A stretch of 64,000 nt of DNA from an uncultured Vicinamibacterales bacterium (GTDB taxonomy: Bacteria > Acidobacteriota > Vicinamibacteria > Vicinamibacterales > UBA8438), in contig OY282382.1 of NCBI GenBank assembly GCA_958295905.1, positions 1,884,001 to 1,948,000 on the forward strand. Direction: 5' to 3'. How positions within the stretch are numbered: the first letter of the stretch is position 1; each line of letters begins with the position of its first letter. Made by a program: the position numbers and the translations under genes. Under the pieces are notes generated by a model. That model saw only the letters and a program-made list of their open reading frames with translations. It searched no databases and was not told where the DNA came from. Positions 49,156 through 58,007 of the stretch are shown here, piece after piece.

Positions 49156-50512
49156 TTCCGGCGTCGACGAGCCCGTCCGCGGCGGTGGCGGCCCGTCTCC
49201 GGAGCAGGCTCCAGGCGATGCCCAGATGGGGCGGCAGGGCGAGCGCGAAGAACATCGCGTTCCGCTGCGTCGAGGCTGGCGCGATCTGCCAGAGGAGGCC
49301 GGCGAGCCCCAGCACCGAGACGGCGACGGCGAGGGCGCGGGCGCGCCTCCGCCAAGTCTCGCTCCGGGTCGACAGGGGCAGCAGGGCGCCGAGCCCCAGC
49401 AGCAGCGGATTGAAGAGGAAGAGGTTCTCGTTCCACCACGCGAACGTGTGGTCCGTCGCCAGGAGGAGGACGAGGAGGGTCCCCGCCCCGCCGGCGAGCA
49501 GCGACCAGCCGGCGGCGAGGGCGAGGGCGCTCCGGCGCAGCGGGGCCGAGCGCCGAACCCGAGGGGTTCCCGCGGCCCCGAGCAGGACCCCGAGCACGAG
49601 GCCGAGGGCCAGACATCGGCCGAGCCACGCCGGCGGCGCCTCCGGCTCCGGGGGCCGCGTGGACGAGGCCAGGACCTCCTCGCGCAGCACCAGCGGCCGG
49701 GCTTCCCCGTCGCGCGTGATGCGCACCGAGCGGATGCGGTCCCGTAGCGCCAGGGGGAGGAACAGCTCCTCCCACGCCGAGATCGGCCGGTCGGTGGGGG
49801 TGCCGAGCAGCAGGTTCGCGCCGGTGTAGACGAGCGGGTCGACCTGCGTGAGGCGCCGCGTATGGTCGCGGTAGCTGAGGCCGGTCGGGCGCGCCTCGAA
49901 CGCCAGTCTCAGGGCGCCCCCGAGCACCCGGTCGAGCAGGTCCCGGACCCGGGTCGAGCAGTTGTCGAGGAAATACTGGTAGACGAAGTCGCGGTTGCGC
50001 GGCAGCGCGTTCTCGTCGGCCGCGTCGCGCAGCATCGCCTTCTCGGCCGGGGTGAGGTCCAGCTCCTGGAGGACCACCTCGCGGTCGGCCTCCCGGTACT
50101 GGCCGATCATGAGGCCGGTCGGCAGGTCCGCCATCAGGTAGAGCATACGGCCCTGCAGGAAACGGGCGATGAAGTCGGCCTGCCGGAAGTCGAAGAAGCC
50201 CCAGTTGTAGGACACGTCGCGGCCGGTGCGGGTGTCCAGCACCCGGAGGGCGTTGTGGCCGTAGCGTTCCCAGACCGCGTCGCCGGGACCGGCCGTCACC
50301 AGCCACACGCGCAGCGCATCGCCGCGTTCCCGCGGCCCGGACTGCGCGCCCGGCGCCGGGTCCGCGTCCGGCCGGTCCTGCGTTCCCGTCCGGCCCGCGT
50401 CGGCCAGGGTCGGGGCGGGGGCGGAGACCCCGATGGCGGCGAGCAACAGCCAGGCGGCGGCCCGGCATCGCGGCCGGGCCGACGGAGCCCCCTGCGGCCG
50501 GGCCGGGAACAC
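49148..50512 (-). CDS. DUF4105/Lnb-like membrane protein
   Basis: A protein of about 454 residues with an N-terminal signal anchor (AAAWLLLAAIGVSAPAP), a periplasmic DUF4105 domain and four or so C-terminal membrane segments (CLALGLVLGVLLGAAG, ALALAAGWSLLAGGAGTLLV and others). DUF4105 includes the lipoprotein acyl transferase Lnb; the two residues expected for catalysis are visible as His86 (WERYGHNALRV) and Cys185 (FLDNCSTRVRD). Many bacteria have paralogues whose role is not proven, so lipoprotein modification is probable rather than certain. The GTG at 50512 is proposed because the inverted repeat ends there; the open frame continues upstream through the repeat to 50719, and an ATG there cannot be excluded. 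Confidence 0.75.
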   Translation of the reverse strand: MFPARPQGAPSARPRCRAAAWLLLAAIGVSAPAPTLADAGRTGTQDRPDADPAPGAQSGPRERGDALRVWLVTAGPGDAVWERYGHNALRVLDTRTGRDVSYNWGFFDFRQADFIARFLQGRMLYLMADLPTGLMIGQYREADREVVLQELDLTPAEKAMLRDAADENALPRNRDFVYQYFLDNCSTRVRDLLDRVLGGALRLAFEARPTGLSYRDHTRRLTQVDPLVYTGANLLLGTPTDRPISAWEELFLPLALRDRIRSVRITRDGEARPLVLREEVLASSTRPPEPEAPPAWLGRCLALGLVLGVLLGAAGTPRVRRSAPLRRSALALAAGWSLLAGGAGTLLVLLLATDHTFAWWNENLFLFNPLLLGLGALLPLSTRSETWRRRARALAVAVSVLGLAGLLWQIAPASTQRNAMFFALALPPHLGIAWSLLRRRAATAADGLVDAGTA

Positions 50513-50688
50513 GGCAGGGGCATCCCACGCTGACGGCGCGTGACGGCCCGCCCCCGATTCGAGAGGGCGCCACCGTCTTGCCGACCGGCCGGCACCGCGT
50601 GAGACCCACGATTCCGCACGTCCGGAGCCCCCAGGACCCGCCACGATGCTGCCTGCGCACGGCGGTGGCGGAGCGTGGGATGGTCCTG
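50510..50688 (-). repeat. Right arm of the 179-bp inverted repeat
   Basis: Reverse-complement partner of 48736-48914. It occupies the leader of the DUF4105 gene and ends at its proposed GTG start. It probably carries that gene's promoter. Confidence 0.8.
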
Positions 50689-50782
50689 GGAACACGGCGG
50701 CGCGGGATGTCGTAGACATGATTGCTTCCTATAATCTCCCGGAGATCCGTTTCCTGTGGCGAGGCCGTCGAGGAGAATGACA

Positions 50783-51682
50783 ATGCTGCGTGCATATCGC
50801 GTGTTTCTGGTGACCGGGCTGGTGGCGGCGTCCGCCGCGGCAGGCGCGGCCCAGGGCCGGACGTTCGAGCGGACCATGGAGTTCCAGCCCGGCAGTCGGC
50901 TCGCGCTCGAGGCCGACCGGGGGAGCGTGCGGCTGACCTCGTGGGATCGTGCCGAGGCGGAGATAGTCGCGCGCATCGAGCCGCCCGGGGGCGTCGACGA
51001 CGGCTATGCGCAGCGGGCGGTCGCCGGCACCGCCGTCGAGGTGCGGGGGAATCGCCGCTCGGTGCGCATCCGAACCGACTACGGGGGTGTGCCGCGGTTG
51101 GGGCTGTTCGGCCGGCGGTTGCCCCGCGTGCACTACGAGATCCGCGTCCCGAGACAACTCGACCTGGACCTGCAGATCGACCGGGCCCCGACGACGATCG
51201 AGGGCGTCGAGGGACGACTGCTGCTCGACCTCGACCGGAGCGACCTCGACGCCCGCGACCTCGGGGGGGCGGTGGTGCTCGAGTTCGACCGGGGGACGCT
51301 TCAGGGGAGCGGCCTTGCCGGATCGCTCGCGATCGATCTCGACCGCGCCGGGGAGGTCGTGCTGGACGGCGTGCGGGGAGACCTGCAGCTCGACGCCGAC
51401 CGCACGGACGTGACGCTGCGCGACCTCGCGATCGAGAACCACTCCCGCCTGGAGCTGGACCGGGGCAACCTCGACGTCGAGCTCGCCCCCGGTCTGGCGG
51501 TGACCCTCGATGTCGCCGGGACCCGCCGGTCCGGCCTGTCGATCGACCTCGGCGGCTGGGTGGAGCGGGTGGAATCCCGCGACGGCGGCTTTCAGGGGCA
51601 CGTCAACGGGGGCGGTCCGGTGCTGCGGGTCGAGACCGACCGGGGCGGCGTGCGGGTGCGGCTGGGGGGCGGCGGACGCTAG
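50783..51682 (+). CDS. Exported DUF4097-like beta-solenoid protein
   Basis: A 299-residue exported protein. After a signal peptide (MLRAYRVFLVTGLVAASAAA) the chain consists of short repeated strands with regular Asp-Arg/Gly turns (LALEADRGSVRLTSWDRAEA, LLLDLDRSDLDARDLGG, LAIDLDRAGEVVLDGVRG, LQLDADRTDVTLRDLA). This is the pattern of the DUF4097 putative adhesin beta-solenoid. The role is not known; members are periplasmic or surface proteins. ATG at 50783 is preferred to 50777 because CGAGGAG at 50769-50775 is properly spaced. It is divergent from the DUF4105 gene, and its stop lies at the edge of the right arm of the 130-bp inverted repeat. Confidence 0.7.
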   Translation: MLRAYRVFLVTGLVAASAAAGAAQGRTFERTMEFQPGSRLALEADRGSVRLTSWDRAEAEIVARIEPPGGVDDGYAQRAVAGTAVEVRGNRRSVRIRTDYGGVPRLGLFGRRLPRVHYEIRVPRQLDLDLQIDRAPTTIEGVEGRLLLDLDRSDLDARDLGGAVVLEFDRGTLQGSGLAGSLAIDLDRAGEVVLDGVRGDLQLDADRTDVTLRDLAIENHSRLELDRGNLDVELAPGLAVTLDVAGTRRSGLSIDLGGWVERVESRDGGFQGHVNGGGPVLRVETDRGGVRVRLGGGGR

Positions 51683-51806
51683 TGGTCCGTCACTTCATAA
51701 ATTTCTGATAAACGAACTTGGGTCGAACGACGTATTTCTTCTGCATAGGACTTTTGCGGTTCGAGGTGGGTGCCCCGAAGACCCTGTTTTTAGTCGTGGC
51801 GATGCG
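51679..51806 (-). repeat. Right arm of the 130-bp inverted repeat
   Basis: Reverse-complement partner of 46010-46142. It begins at the TAG stop of the DUF4097-like gene. On the minus strand it encodes an 18-residue frame at 51690-51746 (MQKKYVVRPKFVYQKFMK). Confidence 0.75.
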
Positions 51807-51870
51807 CTGGTCGCTTGCGCCGCAGGACAGGAGTTGCGGCGAAACTCCCAACGCCGCCGCAAGGTCGCGC

Positions 51871-51975
51871 CGGCCCGGAAGCGTCTACGGCTCCGCGGTT
51901 CGACGGCCGGATTCCCGGCCCGGAAAGCGTCTACGGCTCCGCCGTTCTACGGCCGGACTCCCGACCCGGAAAGCG
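51871..51975. repeat. 45-bp tandem repeat, two and a partial copy
   Basis: Unit cggcccggaagcgtctacgg (45-46 bp in full) at 51871-51915 and 51916-51961, with a third partial copy from 51962. The repeat runs into the 3' end of the helicase gene, supplying its last dozen codons. Confidence 0.65.
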
Positions 51976-54358
51976 TCGCCTTCGGTTCTGCTTGCCGCCC
52001 CCGTACCGGGCTGCGGCGCAGATTCCCGGGGCCCCGCGACAAGCCGGGGCGCGCCACCCGGCCGTCGCCGGCGTCGCGATAGCCCAACGCCTCGACCACC
52101 GGCCGGACGTCGTCGCGGGAACAGGACAGCCGCCGGCGCACCGGGTCGCCGGGGTCGAACGGGCCGTGCCGGGCGAGGCGCCGCAGCTCGCGCACGAGCC
52201 GTTCGAGGATGTCGGCGCGGACGGCGCGGGCGCCGGCGAGGGGGAAGCCGATGGCCGCGTAGAGGCCGGCCGGCCGATCCGGCCGCGCCGGCATCGACAC
52301 CGCGGAGGCCGGCGGGGGCGCGGTCTCCGCCTCAGCTCCCCAGAACGCCGCCGCCAGCGCCGCCCGGCGCGCGACCAGGGCCGGCTTGAGCGCCGTCCCC
52401 AGATAGACCACGTGCAGCCCCAGGCAGATGCCCGCCTGTTCGAGGCGCCGGCGCTCGGCCGGGGTCAGCGCCTGAAGCTGCGCGCGCGCGTCGCGGGCGA
52501 GGACGGTGCCGAGGCCCTGCTCGAGTTGATAGACGACGCCGCGTCCCGCCGCCCCGAGATCCCCGAGCCGCTCGCTCCGCAACGGGGCGAGGACCTCGCC
52601 GGCGAGGTCGCGGCCGGCCGCGACGAGACGCCGCTCGACGCGTTGGCGGAGGCCGCGCGAGGAGGTCGCGCCGTCGGTCAGCAGCGCGTTCGGACGCAGG
52701 AGATCGGCGCCCCGCACCAGCCGGCCGACGATCTGTCCGGCGAATCGGATGCGCCCCGCCGGCTCGATCTCGATGCGTTCGTGAGGCGCATCGATGAGCT
52801 GCTCCAGCCAGCCCGCGGTCCGGGGGGACGGCGGGGACGGGGCGTCCACCAGACCGGCGAGGACCGCGAACGGACCGGCGTCGCGCAGCGCGCCGTCGTC
52901 GCGGGGGCGGACCGCCCGGGGCGCGTTGCGGCGCGGATCGACGAACCGGTCGACCAGCCGCTCGTGCAGGGCGTCGCTCAGCCGGTCCTCGATGGACCGC
53001 GTGCGCTCCTGCCAGTGAATGGGGTCGGCGACCCACGCGGCGCGGTGGGCGATGTACGTCCAGGTGCGGATGAACGCGAGCCGCATCAGCAGCTCGTCGA
53101 CATCGCCTCCGGTCCGGTCGAGACGGCCGATGCGTTCGGCCATCCAGTCCGCGGAGAGCCGGCCGGACGATCCCGTCAGTTGGCGGAAGACGTCGCCGAG
53201 CAGCGCCGCGTGGTCCTCCAGCACGAGCTGCCGGTAGTCGGGAATCTGGCAGACGTCCCACAGCAGGCGGACGCCGGGCTCGGCCCGCGCGCGGTCGCGG
53301 ACCGCGGGGTCGAGGGCCAGGCTGCGCAGGGCGTCGAGGTCGGCGCCGCGCGTCGCCAGCCGCAGCCCGCGCCGCGGCGGCCGCCGGTGGAGCGAGGCGA
53401 CGAGGGCGTCGAGGCCGGCGAAGTCCAGCTCGCGGCTGCGCCACATCACGCTCCGGGCGGCGGGAAAGCGGTGGCTCTCGATGGCCCGGACCACCCGCGG
53501 GGCCAGGTCTTCGACCGGCGCGAGGACGCCGAACGTCCCGTCGTTCACGTGGCGGCCGGCGCGGCCTGCGATCTGCCCCAGCTCGACCAGATCGAGGTTC
53601 CGGCTGGTGCGGCCGTCGAACTTCGTCAGCTCGGCGAACGCGACGTGGTCGACGTCGAGGTTCAGTCCCATGCCGATGGCGTCGGTGGCCACGAGAAAGT
53701 CGACCTCGCCGCTCTGGTACAGGGCGACCTGGGCGTTGCGGGCGCGGGGGGACAGGGCGCCGAGGACCACCGCGGCGCCGCCGCGGCGCGCCCGCACCCG
53801 TTCCGCGAGGTCGTACACGCGCGCCATCGAGAACGCGACGACGGCGGTGCGCGGCGGCAGCGCGCCGACCTTCAGGCGGCCCCGGTGGCGCAGGGTCGAC
53901 AGCCGGGTATGACTCCGGACGGTGACGTCCGGAACGAGCGCGGTCACCATGGGCCGGACGGTGCTCGAGCCCAGGAACCAAGTCTCGCGCCGGCCGCGGG
54001 CGTGCAGCAGCCGGTCGGTGAACACGTGCCCCCGCTCGGGGTGGCCGGCGAGCTGAATCTCGTCGACGGCGAGGAAGTCGACGGCCCGGTCGAGGGGCAT
54101 CGCTTCCACGGTGCACACCCAGTAGCGCGGCGAGGCCGGCACCCGCTTTTCTTCGCCGGTCACCAGGGCCACCGCCTGCTCGCCGGCCCGCACGCTCAGG
54201 GTGTCGTAGACCTCGCGCGCGAGCAGCCGCAGGGGGAGCCCGATCATGCCGCTGTGATGCTCGAGCAGCCGCTCGACCGCGCGGTGGGTCTTTCCGGTGT
54301 TGGTCGGGCCGAGCAGGGCGACCAGCGGCGGACCGGACGGAGGCGGATGCGTAGGCAC
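51947..54358 (-). CDS. SUV3-like superfamily 2 RNA helicase
   Basis: An 803-residue helicase close in architecture to mitochondrial SUV3 and its bacterial relatives. Walker A is residues 17-24 (GPTNTGKT), the DExH-type box is Asp99-Glu-Ile-Gln102, and motifs WFLGSSTVRPM, FSMARVYDLAERV, ATDAIGMGLNLDVD and LGQIAGRAGRH complete the core. A helical Suv3 C-terminal region follows (LEQAGICLGLHVVYLGTALK). These enzymes unwind double-stranded RNA, often with a nuclease partner; none is adjacent. The last 30 residues are rich in Arg/Gly/Pro and overlap a tandem DNA repeat, so the natural C-terminus may have been replaced. It is transcribed away from the IS1595 remnant. Confidence 0.85.
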   Translation of the reverse strand: MPTHPPPSGPPLVALLGPTNTGKTHRAVERLLEHHSGMIGLPLRLLAREVYDTLSVRAGEQAVALVTGEEKRVPASPRYWVCTVEAMPLDRAVDFLAVDEIQLAGHPERGHVFTDRLLHARGRRETWFLGSSTVRPMVTALVPDVTVRSHTRLSTLRHRGRLKVGALPPRTAVVAFSMARVYDLAERVRARRGGAAVVLGALSPRARNAQVALYQSGEVDFLVATDAIGMGLNLDVDHVAFAELTKFDGRTSRNLDLVELGQIAGRAGRHVNDGTFGVLAPVEDLAPRVVRAIESHRFPAARSVMWRSRELDFAGLDALVASLHRRPPRRGLRLATRGADLDALRSLALDPAVRDRARAEPGVRLLWDVCQIPDYRQLVLEDHAALLGDVFRQLTGSSGRLSADWMAERIGRLDRTGGDVDELLMRLAFIRTWTYIAHRAAWVADPIHWQERTRSIEDRLSDALHERLVDRFVDPRRNAPRAVRPRDDGALRDAGPFAVLAGLVDAPSPPSPRTAGWLEQLIDAPHERIEIEPAGRIRFAGQIVGRLVRGADLLRPNALLTDGATSSRGLRQRVERRLVAAGRDLAGEVLAPLRSERLGDLGAAGRGVVYQLEQGLGTVLARDARAQLQALTPAERRRLEQAGICLGLHVVYLGTALKPALVARRAALAAAFWGAEAETAPPPASAVSMPARPDRPAGLYAAIGFPLAGARAVRADILERLVRELRRLARHGPFDPGDPVRRRLSCSRDDVRPVVEALGYRDAGDGRVARPGLSRGPGNLRRSPVRGRQAEPKATLSGSGVRP

Positions 54359-54434
54359 GGCGCTGCCGTTTCGTCGGGCTGCGGGACCCGCGGCCGGAGG
54401 GCCGGCCCACCGCCGAGTCTAGCACCGGTAGTCC

Positions 54435-54800
54435 GTGTTCCCCGATGAGGCGACAGCCACGGCATGGTTCGAGGAGTCGCAGTCGCGGTCGGGGCGACCG
54501 CCGGTGCTGCGGCCACTGCGGCGGCGCCGACACCAGCTCCGTGCCGAACCGCAAGCCCATGCCCTGCCGGCGCACGGACTGCCGAAGCTATTTCAACGTC
54601 CGCACCGGCACCGCCATCGCGCAGGTCCCGCTCCGGAAGGCCGGCATCAACGGCATGGAGTCGTTCTGGTCGATGCCGAAGCGGGCCTACGCCGGGACAT
54701 TCCAGAGGCTGAACCCGAAGCACCTGAACCGCTACGTTCAGGAGTTCGCCGGCAAGCACAACGTGCGGAACCTGGACACGCTGGTTCAAATGTGGCTGGG
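54435..54800 (+). mobile_element. IS1595-type transposase remnant, internally deleted
   Basis: Pieces of an IS1595 (ISXO2-like) transposase in two frames. The first is FPDEATATAWFEESQ and the zinc-ribbon part RRCCGHCGGADTSS, RRTDCRSYFNVRTGTAIAQ. After an internal deletion comes the C-terminal part GINGMESFWSMPKRAYAGTF followed by HLNRYVQEFAGKHNVRNLD. The catalytic DDN core is lost, and one frameshift separates the first piece. No inverted terminal repeats could be defined. Confidence 0.75.
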
Positions 54801-54811
54801 GGATAGCATGT

Positions 54812-54842
54812 TTGATCCATTCTGGACGAAATTTGCTACACT
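54812..54842 (+). promoter_or_regulatory. Weak candidate promoter for the CBM9/beta-barrel gene
   Basis: TTGATC (54812-54817) and TACACT (54837-54842) separated by 19 bp, 63 bp upstream of the ATG at 54906. It lies in an AT-richer patch left by the transposase remnant, so the element may have supplied the promoter. Confidence 0.3.
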
Positions 54843-54905
54843 AGCGAGTTTGATGCCGGCCCCATCCCCGAACCCTGCGTTGCCGCCGGCGGGCCTGCCC
54901 ACAGC

Positions 54906-57900
54906 ATGAGATTGCGTGTCGCCACCGGCCCGCGCACCTGGACGGTCACCGCCGCCGCGGGTCTCTTGGGGCTTCTGGTGTCGGCGGTTCCGGGGCTGGC
55001 GCAGCCGCCCGTCGCCGCCGTCGTCCCGTTCACCAACGTCAGCCGGCAGCCGGCCGACGACTGGATCGGGACCGGGATTGCCGAGACGGTGGCGTCCGAC
55101 GTGCGGCGCGTGGGGATGGCGGTCGTGGGCCGGGGGGCGGGCGGCTCGTCCGGCACCGGCGGCGCGGCGGCGCCGGGCGCCTTGGCCGCTTGGCGCGACC
55201 GGGGCGTGAGCTGGTTCGTCGACGGCACGCTGCAGCGGGTCGGCGACCGCCTGCGCATCACCACGCGGGTGGTCGACGTGGCGACCGGCGCCGTCGCGTT
55301 CAACGCGAGGGTGGACGGGACGTGGCAGGACCTGTTCGAAACACAGGACCGGGTCGGCGCCGCCGTCGCCGACTGGCTGTCGTCCCGTGCGGTACGGCCG
55401 TCCCCGATGGCGCGGCTGTCCCCGGCGGCGCTGCCGGCCGGGGCATTCGTTCCGGCGGCCCGAGCGGGGCGGTCCCAGGCGGCGCCGCCTCCCGCCGGCG
55501 CGTCCGCGCTCGTCCCGGCGCCGCGGGCCGAACCGCCGCCGCGGGCGTTTCCTGCCGGCGGCCGGGCCGCGGGCGGCCCGGATACGGATCCCCTCGCCGG
55601 GAACGGGGCCGCGGGTTCAGGAAACGGGGTGACCGGCGTCCTGGCCCTGCCCGGGCCGGGCCGCGGGCGTGACCCGATGGCGGCCGACGCCCCGCCGCCG
55701 CGGCGGCCCGGCGGGGGCGGGTTCGCGCCCGCGCCGATCGGGCGGGCGACGGCGACGGTGGCGCGGACCTTCAACCCTCCCGACATCGACGGCCGGCTGG
55801 ACGACTCGGCGTGGGAGACCGCGACGCACCTCACCGATTTCGTGCAGATCGCGCCGGTGGAGGGAGCGCCCGGCTCGGAAGCGACGGAAGTCTGGATGGC
55901 GTTCGACAGCGACCATCTCTATTTCGCGTTCCATGCCCACTACGCCGACCCCGGCATCATGCGGGTCAACCGCGCCGACCGCGAGGAAATCCGCGGCGAC
56001 GACCGCATGTCGGTGCTGTTCGATCCGTTCCTCGACCAGCAGCGGGCCTATCAGTTCGAGGTCAACGGCTACGGCGTGCAGGCGGACTCGATCGTGAACG
56101 CCGACGGCAGCACCGGTTTCTCCCGCGGCAGCTCCAGCTCGTCGGCGAGACGCGGCGGGGGCGGCGGCTCGCGGGGGCGGAGCAGCAGCAGCGCCTCGGG
56201 GCAGTTCGGCATCCGGGGCGACCAGTCGTGGAACGCGCTCTTCGATACCGCCGGCCGGCTCGTCGACGACGGCTGGGTGGCGGAGATGCGGATTCCGTTC
56301 AAGAGCCTCCGCTACCCGTCGCGCGCGGCCGGGGTGGGCCACCGGTGGGGGTTCCAGATCACCCGCATCATCCGGGGCAAGTCGGAGGCGCAGTCGTGGT
56401 CGCCGATCTCCCGCGGGGTGGCGGGGCAGATCACCCAGTTCGGGCAGCTCGAGGGGCTGTCGGATCTGTCCGCAAGCCGGAACCTCGAGCTCCTGCCGGA
56501 GGTGACGGGGTTCCGATACGGGTCGCTCGACACCGCCGACGGGGTGTTCACCGACGGCGATCCGACCGGGGCGCTGGGGTTCGGCGTCAAGTACGGGATC
56601 ACCCCCAACCTGACCGCGGACTTCACCGTCAACCCCGACTTCTCCCAGATCGAATCGGACCGCCCGCAGGTCGAGACCAACCAGCGGTTCGCGCTGTTCT
56701 ACCCCGAGCAGCGGCCGTTCTTCCTCGAAGGGCAGGAGATCTTCCAGACCGCGACGCCGCTGACCTTGGTGCACACCCGCACCATCGTCGACCCCCGCTT
56801 CGGCGGCAAGCTGACCGGGAAGGTCGGCCAGGCCACCCTCGGGGCCCTGGTGGCCGACGACGCGGCGGGTTTCCCGCTGGATTCGGCCGGTGCGGCGGCC
56901 GGCGCGGCGGCTCACACGGTGATCGGCCGCGCCCGCTACGACCTCTACTCCGAGTCGTACGTCGGCGCGATCATGACCGCCCGCGAGTTCGGGCAGGACC
57001 ACAACCGGGTGGCGGGCGTGGACGGCCGCTTCCGGCTCGGCCGGAACCACCGCGCGAACTTCCTGGCGATGGGGTCCGATACCGCGGACCGCGACCTCGG
57101 GGTCCTTTCGGGTCCGGCGTTCGAGGCGGACTTCTCGCGCGAAGGGCGCAACCTGAGCTACAGCGCCGCCTACAGCAGCATCGATTCCGGGTTCCGCACC
57201 CTGACCGGGTTCCTCCCCCGCGTCGACCTGCGCCAGGCCAGCGGCAACGTCGGCTATCGCTGGTGGCCCGAATCGTCGGTCCTCACGTGGGGGCCGTCGG
57301 TGACCTACCTGCGGCTCTACGACCACGCCGGGGTGCTGCAGGACGAGCAGATTCAGGGCTCGGCCAGCTTCTCGTTCAGGAACAACATCTCTTTCACGGG
57401 GATGGTGAACCGCGACCTCGAGCGGTATCAGGAGGTCGAGTTCCGGAAGACCGGGTACGGGTTCTTCAGCGGCATCAGCTCGCGGCTCGTGTCGCTGTTC
57501 GGGGGGTACAACTGGGGCCACGGGATTCTCTACGATCCGGACGACCCGTACCGGGGGCAGTCGATCTCCGGCAACGTCAACTTCCGCGTGCAACCGACGT
57601 CGCGGCTGCGCACCGAGCTCCGGACCGTGTTCAGCAGCTTCGTCAATCCCCTGAACGACGCGGAAGTGTTCGACGTGAAGATCTTCCGGGGGCGGACGAC
57701 GTATCAATTCACCGACCGGTTGCTGCTGCGGCACATCCTGGAGCACAACACCTGGGACGTGACGCTCGGCAACAACCTCTTGATGACCTACCGCATCAAC
57801 GCGGGCACCGTCCTGTTTCTGGGCTACGACGACCGCTTCCGGAGCGGGATGGAGATCGACAGCGCCATCTTCCCGATGATGGCGTTCCAGCGGACGAACC

Positions 57901-57941
57901 GGGCCTTCTTCGGCAAGGTCTCCTATCTGTTCCGCTACTGA
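54906..57941 (+). CDS. TolB/FlgO-like domain + CBM9-like domain + outer-membrane barrel (DUF5916 type)
   Basis: A 1011-residue outer-membrane protein. A signal peptide (AAAGLLGLLVSAVPGLAQ) leads into a domain like those of FlgO/TolB N-termini (VAAVVPFTNVSRQPADDWIG, LRITTRVVDVATGAVAF). A low-complexity Pro/Ala/Gly linker of about 110 residues follows, then a CBM9-like carbohydrate-binding domain (NPPDIDGRLDDSAWETATHL, YFAFHAHYADPG). The remaining 550 residues form a DUF5916-type beta-barrel ending FFGKVSYLFRY. CBM9-barrel proteins are abundant in Acidobacteriota and Bacteroidota and are thought to handle surface glycans or other substrates. The N-terminal TolB/FlgO-like addition is not part of the usual architecture. 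Start ATG at 54906 coincides with the signal peptide. Confidence 0.75.
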   Translation: MRLRVATGPRTWTVTAAAGLLGLLVSAVPGLAQPPVAAVVPFTNVSRQPADDWIGTGIAETVASDVRRVGMAVVGRGAGGSSGTGGAAAPGALAAWRDRGVSWFVDGTLQRVGDRLRITTRVVDVATGAVAFNARVDGTWQDLFETQDRVGAAVADWLSSRAVRPSPMARLSPAALPAGAFVPAARAGRSQAAPPPAGASALVPAPRAEPPPRAFPAGGRAAGGPDTDPLAGNGAAGSGNGVTGVLALPGPGRGRDPMAADAPPPRRPGGGGFAPAPIGRATATVARTFNPPDIDGRLDDSAWETATHLTDFVQIAPVEGAPGSEATEVWMAFDSDHLYFAFHAHYADPGIMRVNRADREEIRGDDRMSVLFDPFLDQQRAYQFEVNGYGVQADSIVNADGSTGFSRGSSSSSARRGGGGGSRGRSSSSASGQFGIRGDQSWNALFDTAGRLVDDGWVAEMRIPFKSLRYPSRAAGVGHRWGFQITRIIRGKSEAQSWSPISRGVAGQITQFGQLEGLSDLSASRNLELLPEVTGFRYGSLDTADGVFTDGDPTGALGFGVKYGITPNLTADFTVNPDFSQIESDRPQVETNQRFALFYPEQRPFFLEGQEIFQTATPLTLVHTRTIVDPRFGGKLTGKVGQATLGALVADDAAGFPLDSAGAAAGAAAHTVIGRARYDLYSESYVGAIMTAREFGQDHNRVAGVDGRFRLGRNHRANFLAMGSDTADRDLGVLSGPAFEADFSREGRNLSYSAAYSSIDSGFRTLTGFLPRVDLRQASGNVGYRWWPESSVLTWGPSVTYLRLYDHAGVLQDEQIQGSASFSFRNNISFTGMVNRDLERYQEVEFRKTGYGFFSGISSRLVSLFGGYNWGHGILYDPDDPYRGQSISGNVNFRVQPTSRLRTELRTVFSSFVNPLNDAEVFDVKIFRGRTTYQFTDRLLLRHILEHNTWDVTLGNNLLMTYRINAGTVLFLGYDDRFRSGMEIDSAIFPMMAFQRTNRAFFGKVSYLFRY

Positions 57942-58007
57942 GCCGGCCGGCGTCGGGCCGGGCGCCGCGCGGCGTGCGCGCGCGGGATCCCGGTCTTCGA
58001 GATGTAG

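Noticed and set aside
52332..54575. A 747-codon Arg/Pro-rich minus-strand frame overlapping the helicase
   Set aside because: It is out of phase with the SUV3-like gene and contains no motif.
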